Source: Asinibacterium sp. OR53 (GTDB lineage: Bacteria; Bacteroidota; Bacteroidia; Chitinophagales; Chitinophagaceae). Taken from it: 64,000 bases of DNA. The position numbers were made by a program, and so were the translations under genes. Below, one piece after another: positions 9,274 to 17,819 of the stretch. The stretch spans positions 3,257,220-3,321,219 of the forward strand of contig NZ_KI911562.1 of the NCBI RefSeq assembly GCF_000515315.1. Direction: 5' to 3'. How positions within the stretch are numbered: position 1 is the stretch's first letter; each line of letters starts with the position of its first letter. Below the pieces are notes generated by a model that made no database searches, was not told the origin of the DNA, and saw only the letters and a list, made by a program, of their open reading frames with translations.

Positions 9274-9885
9274 ATGATGGAAATATCCGATCATACCAAA
9301 AACATACTTGGCCTGCGCCTGCCTACCGATCCGCGTTGGGTGAACCTGACCGAGCTGAGTCTGGAAGCCATCCTCACCGATCATGCTTATTGCGAACAGA
9401 AAGCATCTGTTACCTGTATTTCACTCATTCAACGCTATGCGGATAGAGAACAACTCGTTGTTCAATTATCGCCCATCGTTACAGAAGAATGGGGACATTT
9501 CCGGCTGGTATTACACGAGTTACAACGTCGCGGACTTAAGCTGGGGCGTCAGCGGAAAGATGCGTATGTAAACAGGCTGCTCGCTTTCCAGCAAAAAGGC
9601 GGCAATGAAGAAGGAAGGTTATTGGATCAACTTCTTACCATGGCCATGATCGAAGCCAGGAGCTGTGAGCGTTTCAAACGGCTGAGCGAAGGGTTAACGG
9701 ATGAATACCTGCGCAATTTCTATCGCCGTTTCATGGAAAGTGAAGCCGGACATTATGCATTATTCATCGATCTGGCAGAACTGTATATCTCCAAAGAACG
9801 TGTGAGACAGCGATGGAAAGAGTGGCTGGAACATGAAGTAGCCATCATGCAGGAATTAGAAGTGCGGGGTGATCGTATCCACTGA
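9274..9885 (+). CDS. miaE: tRNA 2-methylthio-N6-isopentenyladenosine hydroxylase (MiaE family)
   Basis: Non-haem diiron monooxygenase that hydroxylates the modified A37 of certain tRNAs. Ferritin-like four-helix protein with the diiron-ligand pattern visible as DHAYCEQKA, EEWGHF, EARSCERF and ESEAGHY. The reading frame is open from a TTG at 9241. I prefer the ATG at 9274 (203 residues) because GGAGG at 9258-9262 lies 11 bases upstream, an unusually good ribosome site for this window. The gene diverges from bioF and converges with the GSCFA gene two bases later. Confidence 0.88.
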   Translation: MMEISDHTKNILGLRLPTDPRWVNLTELSLEAILTDHAYCEQKASVTCISLIQRYADREQLVVQLSPIVTEEWGHFRLVLHELQRRGLKLGRQRKDAYVNRLLAFQQKGGNEEGRLLDQLLTMAMIEARSCERFKRLSEGLTDEYLRNFYRRFMESEAGHYALFIDLAELYISKERVRQRWKEWLEHEVAIMQELEVRGDRIH

Positions 9886-9886
9886 T

Positions 9887-10879
9887 CTAAAAAGCGAAGT
9901 ATTGTAGCTCTTCGCTGAAATCCAGGTAGGGATGTTTTTGCTGTAATTGCCAGGTCTTTTCATGATAACTAGCCATGAATTTCCTGTGCTGGGCCGACGT
10001 AGCATTAAAAGGGCGGTGGTTATGGGCAATATTGATCTCGGCAATTTCTTTGATCAGGTTTCGTGTATCATCATCCATGCAGGCGCCCAGGAATTTTTCC
10101 CATACATATTGCGTGGCCTGGTAGTTGGGGTGCACCAGGTCTTCGGCATAAAACCGGTAATCACGCAGATCATCTATTACCAGTTCATACGCAGGAAAAT
10201 AATACAGGCGATCGAACTTGTCAACAAGATGATGCACGGCTTGTATCAGCACGGCTTTGCTCCTGTTGTTCTCTATCACTCCTTCACGCAGATGACGTAC
10301 GGGGCTGATGGTAAAAATGATCTTCAATTTAGGGTTGAAGAAAAACAAGCGGTGGATCATATTATCCAGCACACTCAGCACTTCTTCTATAGCCATGAGG
10401 CGCCTGTAAAACCAATCAGCGGGCGCCTTGTGGTTATTGGCAGCTACAGATCCGTGTTTAGCCTGGGGGGCTTTCTCTGTTAAAGTATAAATCCACGCAG
10501 AGCCCAGCGTGATCATGATATGATCGGCATTTGACAGGTAAGCATGTGCAGCCGCTGTGGCGGTATTGATCTTTTGCAATGATGCTTCAGCTGTTGTTGC
10601 CGAAAAGCGGCTGTGGTGTTTCCAACTATGCCATGCATCGTTGTATTGGAAAAGGTCTGCTGCTGTATAGATAGTATTGTCTACATAGGCCGTGATGGCT
10701 TCTGCAACACTTACCGGGTTGAACAGTATACCATTAGGATTATCCATCACTTTGAATTTGTGTTTCTGCAACTTCTCTCCCATATTCTCTGTAAAACAGG
10801 AGCCTATCAACATCAGGTTATGCTGGTGTTGAATCGGGTGCAACATTTTCTTCACATCAAATTCAAAATGAAATTTCAT
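9887..10879 (-). CDS. GSCFA domain protein (SGNH-like hydrolase fold, function unknown)
   Basis: A 330-residue protein starting with the family signature: LIGSCFTENMG near residues 24-34, followed by NPNGILFNPVSVAEAI. The GSCFA domain is related to SGNH/GDSL esterases; the Ser of GSCF would be the nucleophile, and a late DLVHPNY segment looks like the catalytic Asp-x-x-His block. The biological substrate is not known to me. It is encoded just downstream of the small zeta-associated gene on the same strand but 27 bases away. Confidence 0.85.
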   Translation of the reverse strand: MKFHFEFDVKKMLHPIQHQHNLMLIGSCFTENMGEKLQKHKFKVMDNPNGILFNPVSVAEAITAYVDNTIYTAADLFQYNDAWHSWKHHSRFSATTAEASLQKINTATAAAHAYLSNADHIMITLGSAWIYTLTEKAPQAKHGSVAANNHKAPADWFYRRLMAIEEVLSVLDNMIHRLFFFNPKLKIIFTISPVRHLREGVIENNRSKAVLIQAVHHLVDKFDRLYYFPAYELVIDDLRDYRFYAEDLVHPNYQATQYVWEKFLGACMDDDTRNLIKEIAEINIAHNHRPFNATSAQHRKFMASYHEKTWQLQQKHPYLDFSEELQYFAF

Positions 10880-10906
10880 AAGTGCAGAAACTCCAGGACT
10901 CCAGGG

Positions 10907-11059
10907 TTATAATTTAATATCCTTGGCATTTACCTTTACCACTTTCCCTTTCTCAGACACAAGAAGAAATGAACCCTCCTTCTTCTTCTTTTCCACCAGT
11001 TTTTTTAAGGCAAGTCTATTCCCCTCAATGATTTTAGCTTTTATTTCTGTGGTTTCCAT
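10907..11059 (-). CDS. 50-residue lysine-rich protein downstream of the zeta-like kinase
   Basis: Small gene read from an ATG at 11059 to a TAA at 10907, giving 50 residues that begin METTEIKAKIIEG and end NAKDIKL. The first half looks like a basic amphipathic helix including a KKKK run, and the second half alternates as two short beta strands (FLLVSEKGKVVKV). It begins six bases after the stop of the zeta-like kinase, so the two are surely co-transcribed. A role as antitoxin or kinase partner is inference from position only; classical epsilon antitoxins are longer, helical and encoded upstream of zeta. Confidence 0.6.
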   Translation of the reverse strand: METTEIKAKIIEGNRLALKKLVEKKKKEGSFLLVSEKGKVVKVNAKDIKL

Positions 11060-11065
11060 GTCAGA

Positions 11066-11662
11066 TTAAGCATAAGATTGAATAATCGCCCATTTTTCAG
11101 AATTATAAACCATAGGCCGCTTTCCCCATTTCCCTTCCGCTATCAACTCCTGATCTGTTCGTGAATTATCGAATAAAAGCCAGAAGTCAACAACATCCTT
11201 ATACAAAGTAACGAAATTCTTCAGACCTGTTTGGTATCTTCTTATAATAGTTTCACGCGGGATGTCATGTCCGCCAGTTGATACCCGTTGTTTTACACGT
11301 TCAATTGCCAATTCAGGACTATCAAGCCACAGAAAAACGAGGCAAATAGCATATCCTTTCTTTTTTGCCTCAATACAAAGATTTACAAAACTTCGTGTTG
11401 CCAACGTAGTTTCGAAGGCAAAATCATGTTTTAACTCAATCAATTCATCAATACGTTTGAGCATAATTCTGCCTGCTTCAATAGATACTTTTTCTGGTTG
11501 AAATGGCGAAAGTCCTCTGGCTATTTCATCTGCATTTACGAACTCTTTGACGTTCAACAAGTCAGGTAATACCGTAAAAGAAGCGGTTGTTTTTCCCGCT
11601 CCATTACACCCTGCTATGATAAATATGGTAGGCAATTTTGAATACAGTTTAGGGCTGGACAA
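11066..11662 (-). CDS. Zeta-toxin-like P-loop kinase
   Basis: P-loop ATPase/kinase of 198 residues. Walker A is AGCNGAGKTT (residues 17-26), followed by EFVNADEIARGLSPF, the conserved zeta/UDP-N-acetylglucosamine kinase segment, and FAFETTLATRSF. The later RVKQRVSTGGHDIP stretch provides the Arg-rich lid. The true zeta toxin phosphorylates UDP-GlcNAc; chromosomal relatives of this short form are widespread in Bacteroidota and their substrate is not established. Its start overlaps the end of the HMG-CoA lyase gene by 14 bases and a 50-residue gene follows after six bases, so it is expressed with both. I would call it a zeta-like kinase rather than a proven toxin. Confidence 0.8.
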   Translation of the reverse strand: MSSPKLYSKLPTIFIIAGCNGAGKTTASFTVLPDLLNVKEFVNADEIARGLSPFQPEKVSIEAGRIMLKRIDELIELKHDFAFETTLATRSFVNLCIEAKKKGYAICLVFLWLDSPELAIERVKQRVSTGGHDIPRETIIRRYQTGLKNFVTLYKDVVDFWLLFDNSRTDQELIAEGKWGKRPMVYNSEKWAIIQSYA

Positions 11663-12527
11663 ATAGGGTTGTTGCTAAATGAGTACTCATTTTCAAAGCT
11701 ATTTCGTCCAAATCCAATGATAAGTTTCTTTTTTGAAAATAAGGTATCATCAGCAAAGTATCCATATTTCCGATCAGTTCATCCTGCGCCATGGGGCAGC
11801 CGCCGATACCTTTCAGGGCGCCGTCGAAACGCAGGCAACCCGCATCAAGCGCCGCAGTGAGTTTAGCTTCCCAGTTTTGAGCAGTGGAGTGCAGATGCAC
11901 ACCGATAGTAATATCCGGGTGTTGGGGAATCAATGTAATCAGTGCCTTGCTGATCTGGGAGGGAGTGGCTAATCCAACGGTATCGGCCAACGATATAATA
12001 CGAATATCTTTTTCAGCCATCGCATCAGCCCATTGCAATAAAATATCTTCATTATATGGATCATTGTATGGATTACCGAAACCCATGCTGAGGTAGATCA
12101 CCAGTTCTTTTCCGGTTTTCAGGCACAATTCCTGAATAGCATCCACCCGCTTCTCACTTTCTTCTATGGTACTGTTGGTATTGCGGAGTTGAAATGTGGG
12201 GGAAATGGAAAAAGGAAATCCAAGGTAATGCACCGTATCATACACCACTGCTTCTTCCGCCCCCCGCTCATTGGCTACAATGGCCAATAGTTTTGTAGAA
12301 GTACTGCCCAGGTCCAACCCTTTCAATACTTCCCTTGTATCCGCCATTTGCGGAATTGCTTTGGGAGAAACAAAACTCCCGAAATCCAATGTATCAAAAC
12401 CTACTTGCAGCAATGCATTCAGGTACCGGACCTTATCGGCAGTTGCAATCAAATGCGGCCATCCCTGCATGGCATCGCGGGGACATTCTATAAGCTGCAA
12501 AGCAGGCAATAAAGTATCGGCATTCAT
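11649..12527 (-). CDS. Hydroxymethylglutaryl-CoA lyase
   Basis: TIM-barrel enzyme of 292 residues that cleaves HMG-CoA to acetoacetate and acetyl-CoA, the last step of leucine breakdown. Visible are the ECPRDAMQGW N-terminal metal-binding segment, the metal-binding HLHS motif in GVHLHSTAQNW, and the GIGGCPMAQDELIGN loop with the active-site Cys. Length is normal. The 3' end overlaps the start of the zeta-like kinase by 14 bases, an odd partner. Related homocitrate or isopropylmalate synthases are unlikely given the GGCPMAQDELIGN loop. Confidence 0.88.
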   Translation of the reverse strand: MNADTLLPALQLIECPRDAMQGWPHLIATADKVRYLNALLQVGFDTLDFGSFVSPKAIPQMADTREVLKGLDLGSTSTKLLAIVANERGAEEAVVYDTVHYLGFPFSISPTFQLRNTNSTIEESEKRVDAIQELCLKTGKELVIYLSMGFGNPYNDPYNEDILLQWADAMAEKDIRIISLADTVGLATPSQISKALITLIPQHPDITIGVHLHSTAQNWEAKLTAALDAGCLRFDGALKGIGGCPMAQDELIGNMDTLLMIPYFQKRNLSLDLDEIALKMSTHLATTLFVQP

Positions 12528-12707
12528 GACAGCAAGTTACACTAAATGCAAAAGTCAAAAGCAAAACGGTGAGTGCCCGAAATGGGGCACAATGAATAAG
12601 CGGTCGTAAGAACGGTTAATCCAAATGCAAGGGATACACCCAAAAGACCAATACCTACAGAATGATAGGGTTTTAATTTCCTATCAAAATAGAAAAAAAT
12701 GTTTGGA

Positions 12708-13451
12708 TTATTTAATCCGCTGCTTCATGGCTTCATAAAGCACGATCCCCGTTGCCACCGAAACATTGAAGGAATCGAATTTCGTAGCCATAGGGATAGT
12801 AAAAAAAGCATCGGCTGCTTTGGCAAGATGCGCCTGCACTCCCCTGCCTTCATCACCCATGATGATACAGCAGGGATTGGGAAAATGGAGCTCAAATACT
12901 TTTTTATCGGCGCGCATTTCACTGGTAAAGACCTGTATACCATTCAGATGCAAGGTATCAACGGCTTTGAGCAGGCTGTTCACCCGGCAAATATGGATGT
13001 GCTCCAGTGCACCGGCACTGCTTTTCATGGCTTCTTCGTTCAGGGCACCTACTCCTTTATCGGGAATGATGATGGCCTGTGCACCGCAACAAACTGCGCT
13101 TCGGGCTATGGCGCCGATATTGCGCACATCAGTCACCCCATCGAGCATTACGAACAAAGGCGCTTCTCCTTTCGATACCACATGGTCTATCACCTGTTGC
13201 AGATCGAGATAAGGCACCAATGCAACGAAAGCCAGCACGCCCTGGTGATTGGCACGGGTAAGACTGTTGAGCTTTTCTACCGGAACAGGCTGTATAGGTA
13301 CCTGGCGTTCACGCGCCAGCTGCCTGATCTGGTTTACTATGTCGCCACCAGTATTTTTTTGCAGCAATATTTTATCGATGGCCCTTCCGGACTCGAGCGC
13401 TTCTATCAGGGGTTGCCGCCCTATGATCAGGGAACTTTGTTTAACAGCCAT
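12708..13451 (-). CDS. rlmB: 23S rRNA (guanosine-2'-O-)-methyltransferase of the SpoU/TrmH family
   Basis: SAM-dependent 2'-O-ribose methyltransferase, about 247 residues from the ATG at 13451. A TTG six bases further up is in frame but would overlap the promoter box. An N-terminal substrate-binding domain ([14 protein letters not shown]) precedes a SPOUT domain. The three SpoU motifs are clear: [27 protein letters not shown], and [23 protein letters not shown]. RlmB methylates G2251 in the peptidyltransferase loop; TrmH-type tRNA activity cannot be excluded from sequence alone. It follows the NUDIX gene by about a dozen bases. Confidence 0.88.
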   Translation of the reverse strand: MAVKQSSLIIGRQPLIEALESGRAIDKILLQKNTGGDIVNQIRQLARERQVPIQPVPVEKLNSLTRANHQGVLAFVALVPYLDLQQVIDHVVSKGEAPLFVMLDGVTDVRNIGAIARSAVCCGAQAIIIPDKGVGALNEEAMKSSAGALEHIHICRVNSLLKAVDTLHLNGIQVFTSEMRADKKVFELHFPNPCCIIMGDEGRGVQAHLAKAADAFFTIPMATKFDSFNVSVATGIVLYEAMKQRIK

Positions 13452-13454
13452 CTG

Positions 13455-13462
13455 CAAATGTA
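13455..13462 (-). promoter_or_regulatory. -7 box (TACATTTG) immediately before rlmB
   Basis: TACATTTG fits TAnnTTTG exactly and is separated from the rlmB ATG at 13451 by three bases. It fills the gap between the NUDIX stop codon and rlmB, suggesting rlmB has its own near-leaderless promoter besides readthrough from the NUDIX gene. Confidence 0.35.
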
Positions 13463-14023
13463 TTATTTCAATCGTCCCTGAACCAACATCAATTTCACTT
13501 TTATAATAGCAGCCACACTCATCGAATCAGTGATCTCTCCTTTTTCAGCCATTTGATATACCTCTTCAAAGGGCATTTTACGTACCACCAGTTGTTCCGT
13601 TTCTTCCGGCTCAGCCTCCTGTTGTGTGAGGCCTGTTGCCAGGTAAATAATGGCTTTTTCATCACTCACAGAATTGGAGAGATGCATTTCCAGTAAGGGC
13701 TGCCAGTGTGCAGCCACCAGTCCTGTTTCTTCCAGCAACTCCCTCTTAGCCCCTTCCAGCGGGGCAACACCGCCGGCGATCAGGCTACCTCCTTCGGGAA
13801 TTTCCCAACTATAGGCCTGTAAAGGGAAACGGTATTGTCCTACCAGGTAGGTGTTCATCCCTTCATCCAATACCATAATACCTACGGCCGTATTTTTAAA
13901 ATGCACCTTACCGTAAATACCTTTCTTTCCGGCTGGATTCAGCACATCGTATTCCGTCAGTGCAATCCAGGGATTCTGGTATACTTCTTTCTCTCCGGTT
14001 ATTTTCCAGGGATTGTTTTCCAT
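13463..14023 (-). CDS. NUDIX hydrolase (ADP-ribose pyrophosphatase-like)
   Basis: Cytoplasmic nucleotide-diphosphate hydrolase of 186 residues from the ATG at 14023; a TTG at 14032 is in frame. The Nudix box is visible with GG at its start, then GAKRELLEETGL carrying the RELLEE metal-binding core. The upstream QYRFPLQAYSWEIPEGG segment, with the E-I-P-E-G-G pattern, is typical of NudF/ADP-ribose pyrophosphatases. It probably cleaves ADP-ribose or a nucleotide sugar. It lies upstream of rlmB, with the metK terminator between it and metK. Confidence 0.85.
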   Translation of the reverse strand: MENNPWKITGEKEVYQNPWIALTEYDVLNPAGKKGIYGKVHFKNTAVGIMVLDEGMNTYLVGQYRFPLQAYSWEIPEGGSLIAGGVAPLEGAKRELLEETGLVAAHWQPLLEMHLSNSVSDEKAIIYLATGLTQQEAEPEETEQLVVRKMPFEEVYQMAEKGEITDSMSVAAIIKVKLMLVQGRLK

Positions 14024-14051
14024 TGCGATCAATTTAATACCTCACTCAAAT

Positions 14052-14085
14052 AAAAAACCCCTGCTTTTGACAGAGGTTTTTGTAA
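14052..14085 (-). terminator. Intrinsic terminator of metK
   Basis: On the minus strand AAAAACC.CTG and its complement form a stem with a seven-base loop and one internal mismatch, followed by a run of T. It lies 10-45 bases downstream of the metK stop and before the NUDIX gene, so metK is probably a separate transcription unit. Confidence 0.7.
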
Positions 14086-14095
14086 TGAAGTGTTT

Positions 14096-15349
14096 TTATT
14101 TTAAACCGAATGCTTTCTTCACTTTCGGAACATAATCCAGTTTCTCCCAGGTAAACAATTCCACTTTCACTTTCTTCACTTTACCATCGGGCGATTTAAA
14201 CTCTTTCGTTACTTCTTCACTCTTGCGGCCCATGTGTCCGTATGCTGCTGTTTCGCTGTAGATAGGGTTACGCAGTTTCAGGCGCTGCTCAATAAAGTAA
14301 GGACGCATATCAAACAAACCTTCCACGATCTTGGCAATCTGTCCATCGGTCTTCTTCACTTTGGCGGTACCGAAAGTGTTCACGTTGATGCTGGTAGGCT
14401 GTGCCACACCAATAGCATAAGATACCTGTACCAACACTTCATCGGCCACACCCGCAGCTACCAGGTTTTTGGCAATGTGACGGGTAGCGTAAGCCGCTGA
14501 ACGGTCTACCTTGCTGGGGTCTTTACCACTGAAAGCGCCACCACCGTGCGCGCCTTTACCACCGTAGGTATCTACTATGATCTTACGACCGGTTACCCCG
14601 GTATCGCCATGTGGTCCGCCGATCACGAATTTACCAGTGGGGTTGATATGGTATTTGATCTTATCGTTGAACAGTTTCGCGTATTTCTTGTACTTGTTCT
14701 TTACACGGGGAATCAGGATCTTGATGATGTCTTCCTTGATCTTCGCCAGCATTTTGGCCTCGGTGTCAAAATCATCGTGCTGGGTAGATACTACAATGGC
14801 GTCGATACGAACGGGTTTGTTGTTATCATCATACTCCAGGGTCACCTGGCTCTTGGCATCGGGACGCAGGTATTTGATCTGCTTGTTCTCGCGACGAAGG
14901 GCAGCCAATTCGATCAATATTTTGTGGGCCAGGTCCAGCGCCAGCGGCATGTAATCATCTGTTTCATTGGATGCATAACCAAACATCATACCCTGATCGC
15001 CCGCTCCCTGCTCTTCTTTCTTCTTACGGTCAACACCCTGGTTGATATCGGCTGATTGCTCATGAATAGCGGAAAGAATACCACAGCTGTTGGCTTCGAA
15101 CATGTATTCGCTCCTGGTATAACCGATCTTACGGATCACACCACGGGCGATCTCCTGCACATCCAGGTAAGCTTTGGATTTCACTTCACCGGCTAATACT
15201 ACCTGACCGGTAGTTACCAGTGTTTCACAAGCCACTTTTGATTGTGCGTCAAAGGCCAGGAAATTGTCGATCAATGCATCAGATATCTGATCGGCCACTT
15301 TATCCGGATGTCCCTCAGATACACTTTCAGAAGTAAAGAGATAAGGCAT
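14096..15349 (-). CDS. metK: S-adenosylmethionine synthetase
   Basis: Methionine adenosyltransferase of 417 residues making SAM from methionine and ATP. Clear motifs are [17 protein letters not shown] at the N-terminus, [10 protein letters not shown] near residue 120, and [20 protein letters not shown]. The length is longer than the typical 380-400 because of an insertion around residues 100-115 ([15 protein letters not shown]) and lysine-rich segments, as seen in other Bacteroidota. It has its own consensus promoter and terminator. I looked for a SAM riboswitch in the short upstream gap and found none. Confidence 0.95.
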   Translation of the reverse strand: MPYLFTSESVSEGHPDKVADQISDALIDNFLAFDAQSKVACETLVTTGQVVLAGEVKSKAYLDVQEIARGVIRKIGYTRSEYMFEANSCGILSAIHEQSADINQGVDRKKKEEQGAGDQGMMFGYASNETDDYMPLALDLAHKILIELAALRRENKQIKYLRPDAKSQVTLEYDDNNKPVRIDAIVVSTQHDDFDTEAKMLAKIKEDIIKILIPRVKNKYKKYAKLFNDKIKYHINPTGKFVIGGPHGDTGVTGRKIIVDTYGGKGAHGGGAFSGKDPSKVDRSAAYATRHIAKNLVAAGVADEVLVQVSYAIGVAQPTSINVNTFGTAKVKKTDGQIAKIVEGLFDMRPYFIEQRLKLRNPIYSETAAYGHMGRKSEEVTKEFKSPDGKVKKVKVELFTWEKLDYVPKVKKAFGLK

Positions 15350-15369
15350 ATTGTTTTGTTTAGTGAGTG

Positions 15370-15402
15370 CAAATATAGATCAGTAAGAAATAGTCTATCA
15401 AA
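15370..15402 (-). promoter_or_regulatory. Consensus Bacteroidota promoter of metK
   Basis: On the minus strand a TTTG -33 element (15399-15402) and a TATATTTG -7 element (15370-15377) are separated by 21 bases, matching the TTTG / TAnnTTTG consensus. The -33 element overlaps the last codons of the upstream DUF4270 gene. Transcription would start around 15360-15365, giving a short leader. Confidence 0.65.
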
Positions 15403-16882
15403 TACGTGAATAAATAATCCGCAGGCGCATCCTGAAATGGGAATGCGTTCCACCTCCCAGGCGAATCCTTCCATAACCAATGGTATTACCTATTGAGGAA
15501 GGTGTTAGATAATAAAGCGAACCGGTACCGGTATTGGCCGGATAGGGATTGTGGTAATGTAAAGAGTCGTTCACAGGTGCCGTGAGGCGAAGCGTTTGCA
15601 GGGTATCCTGCCGGGTAACGATGCCTTGTACATAACGGCTCAGGTCGAACACATAAGTACCCAGCCTGTCGTATCCCGGAACAGTTTTATACAGGAGCCC
15701 TCCTCCAAAAGAAGAAATATTCGCGCCGCTCGAACCTACAATGAAGTCATTGGGTACATTTCGTTTGTAATTATTCGCAGAATCGAATACGCTCAACAAT
15801 AGGAAACGCGGTGGCAACAGTTGGGTTTCCAGCATTGAATTGGCGTCATCGGGCACCTGCTCAGCAATCAGCTCAGCGCGGTGAATGATGCGGTTTGATA
15901 ACGTTTTCAGTCCGGGTATCCGTACCCGCACATAAGTGCCGGGGCCTGTTTGAAGGTATACCAGGGAATCGGGTTTGGATGTTGTGGTCAGGTGATTGGC
16001 GACTTCACTTCCGCTGCGGTTGCGGGTTACATAGTTTACGCTGCCGCTGGACGAATGGCACCTGAAATACCGTACCGAAGTATCCCGTTGGGTAGCGCCG
16101 GTGCTGCTGGAATTATAATAGAGCGCCAGTTTGGTGCTGGTATCTACCAGGTTGATCCTGAGCAGGGCGTTGGCCGGACTCACCGCATCTGCAGTAACAG
16201 CAAAGCCGGCAAAAACGGTCCGCAGTAAAGAGTCTGACTTATATACATTACTCGAATCGTACACTTTCATGAACCTCCTGGCCACATCATTGTTCAACCT
16301 GATGCGCAACTGGTTAGTAGTTTTTTCAAAACGGTTCTTAACAGAGTCGCCCAGGCGCCTGATGTCAACGGTTACGGGAGCTGCCAGCGGACCGAGGGTT
16401 CTGATCGGATACAGATCCGGATAATTGGCGGGATAGTTCCGCGTAAGGTCGATCGGCGTGGTGGGATCGATCTCAGAAACATTAATACGGAGCGGCTGCG
16501 TGGAATCGCCATACACCCCATCGTAATGCAGGATCAGCACCGCCGAATCTACTACAACGCTGTCTTTTGTGCCCGGTATATAAAATGGATAAGAATCGGG
16601 CTGCATTTCAAAATACATCGCCGCTTTGGTCTTTCCGAAAAGCGGGTCATTGGTAATAGCGCCCAGCACGTGCATATCTGAACGATATACCCTCGCTGTA
16701 TCGGGGTCGTCGAAATTATCTGTGATAACATCCAGCAGCGTATCCTTGGTAATCACACCATCGATGGGCGGAATAAGCCCGCTGCCCAGGTCGGTGGAAG
16801 TGATGCGCGTACAGCCTGCAACAATTAAAATGATGAGAAAAGAAAAAACAAATCGCTTTCGCAGTGTAAAGGGTAAATGCAT
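15398..16882 (-). CDS. DUF4270 family lipoprotein
   Basis: Secreted lipoprotein of about 494 residues from the ATG at 16882; an in-frame TTG at 16909 would overlap the upstream gene. The signal peptide ends in a lipobox IVAGC with Cys near residue 24. The remainder is a beta-rich DUF4270 domain beginning TSTDLGSGLIPPIDGV and containing the VLGAITNDPLFGKTKAAMYFE stretch in two halves around residues 70-95. The molecular role is unknown to me. It sits 13 bases after the glycogen-synthase-like gene, a neighbourhood I recall from other Bacteroidota, so the two probably share a transcript. Confidence 0.8.
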   Translation of the reverse strand: MHLPFTLRKRFVFSFLIILIVAGCTRITSTDLGSGLIPPIDGVITKDTLLDVITDNFDDPDTARVYRSDMHVLGAITNDPLFGKTKAAMYFEMQPDSYPFYIPGTKDSVVVDSAVLILHYDGVYGDSTQPLRINVSEIDPTTPIDLTRNYPANYPDLYPIRTLGPLAAPVTVDIRRLGDSVKNRFEKTTNQLRIRLNNDVARRFMKVYDSSNVYKSDSLLRTVFAGFAVTADAVSPANALLRINLVDTSTKLALYYNSSSTGATQRDTSVRYFRCHSSSGSVNYVTRNRSGSEVANHLTTTSKPDSLVYLQTGPGTYVRVRIPGLKTLSNRIIHRAELIAEQVPDDANSMLETQLLPPRFLLLSVFDSANNYKRNVPNDFIVGSSGANISSFGGGLLYKTVPGYDRLGTYVFDLSRYVQGIVTRQDTLQTLRLTAPVNDSLHYHNPYPANTGTGSLYYLTPSSIGNTIGYGRIRLGGGTHSHFRMRLRIIYSRI

Positions 16883-16895
16883 GGATGGTAAGTAA

Positions 16896-17714
16896 TTACT
16901 TGCTCGCAAGGTCGTTGTACAATTCTAAATACTCTGTTAAATCAGAATCCCAGCCTTTGAAGGGAACTACTTTTTTACCCTTTACTTTGGCAAATTCTTC
17001 AACGAGTTTTTTGTCTATTTTATCGGCACCAAAACTAATGGCATCTGCATAGGTTGCGCCACCTCTGAAAAGAGCCGTATTGGTCGCTTCTTTGAATGGC
17101 TCCAGGTCTTTATCCTTCACGTTGGCATTGATCAATGCCTGTTTCATGAAATCGGCACCCATTTTTTCTTTGAATGTGTTCTGTCCGATCGTGAATACCA
17201 CTTTACTATTACTGAACACCGGCTCTTTTTTATAAGCCGTTTTAATATAAGCAGGTATCAACCCGGTCATCCAGCCACTACAATGGATGATATCGGGGGG
17301 CCATCCGAATTTCTTCACTGTTTCCAGCGCTCCTTTGCAAAAGAAAACGGTGCGCAGGCCATTGTCTTCAAACCAGTGCTCATCGTCGTCGTGAAAGATC
17401 TGTTTGCGCTTGAAGAAGTCCTCATTTTCGAGAAAATACACCTGCAAACGGGCATTGGGCAGGGAGGCTACTTTGATCTGTAAAGGATGATCGTCGTTAT
17501 CGACCGACACATTGATCCCGGATAATCTTACTACTTCGTGCAACCGGTGCCTTCTTTCATTGATCACCCCAAACCTGGGCATAATGCACCTCACTTCCAA
17601 TCCACCATCATTGCTTTTGATAGCCAGCTTGTTGATCACTTCGGCAAATTCTGTCAGCTCCAGGTAAGGAGACATTTCAGTAGCTATGAATAAAATTCTT
17701 TTCTTTGTCGACAT
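16896..17714 (-). CDS. Single-domain glycogen/starch synthase-like protein (GT5 N-terminal domain only)
   Basis: A 272-residue protein matching only the N-terminal Rossmann domain of GlgA; full synthases are about 470-500 residues. It keeps ILFIATEMSPY, RCIMPRFG, and PDIIHCSGWMTGLIPAYIKT, which aligns with the D-x-x-H-x-H-D-W region. However, the K-x-G-G-L ADP-glucose-binding loop is replaced by LELTEFAEVI, and the C-terminal half with the catalytic E-x7-E block is absent. It is therefore unlikely to be an active synthase and may be regulatory or scaffolding. The frame is intact and shows no decay. It lies divergently from panC and just upstream of the DUF4270 gene. Confidence 0.75.
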   Translation of the reverse strand: MSTKKRILFIATEMSPYLELTEFAEVINKLAIKSNDGGLEVRCIMPRFGVINERRHRLHEVVRLSGINVSVDNDDHPLQIKVASLPNARLQVYFLENEDFFKRKQIFHDDDEHWFEDNGLRTVFFCKGALETVKKFGWPPDIIHCSGWMTGLIPAYIKTAYKKEPVFSNSKVVFTIGQNTFKEKMGADFMKQALINANVKDKDLEPFKEATNTALFRGGATYADAISFGADKIDKKLVEEFAKVKGKKVVPFKGWDSDLTEYLELYNDLASK

Positions 17715-17819
17715 TATTACGCCCTTTTTACCAGAATGCTCAAAAATGAGTTGGCGAAGGTACGAAAAATATAGGGAATTTGTATATCTGGCCTATCCGG
17801 GCCTTTAATCCAGACCTCA

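Noticed and set aside
12541..12707. Open minus-strand frame of about 45 codons with a hydrophobic stretch ([16 protein letters not shown]) between rlmB and the HMG-CoA lyase gene, plus a GTGCCC/GGGCAC hairpin at 12573-12590
   Set aside because: The frame has no ATG, GTG or TTG start in a suitable place, so I do not call a gene; it may be a remnant or chance.
12699..13481. 260-residue plus-strand open frame opposite rlmB
   Set aside because: It is a shadow of a gene with unmistakable SpoU motifs; no recognisable protein features of its own.
15350..15397. Possible SAM riboswitch upstream of metK
   Set aside because: The gap is only 48 bases and holds a promoter; no SAM riboswitch motif is visible.
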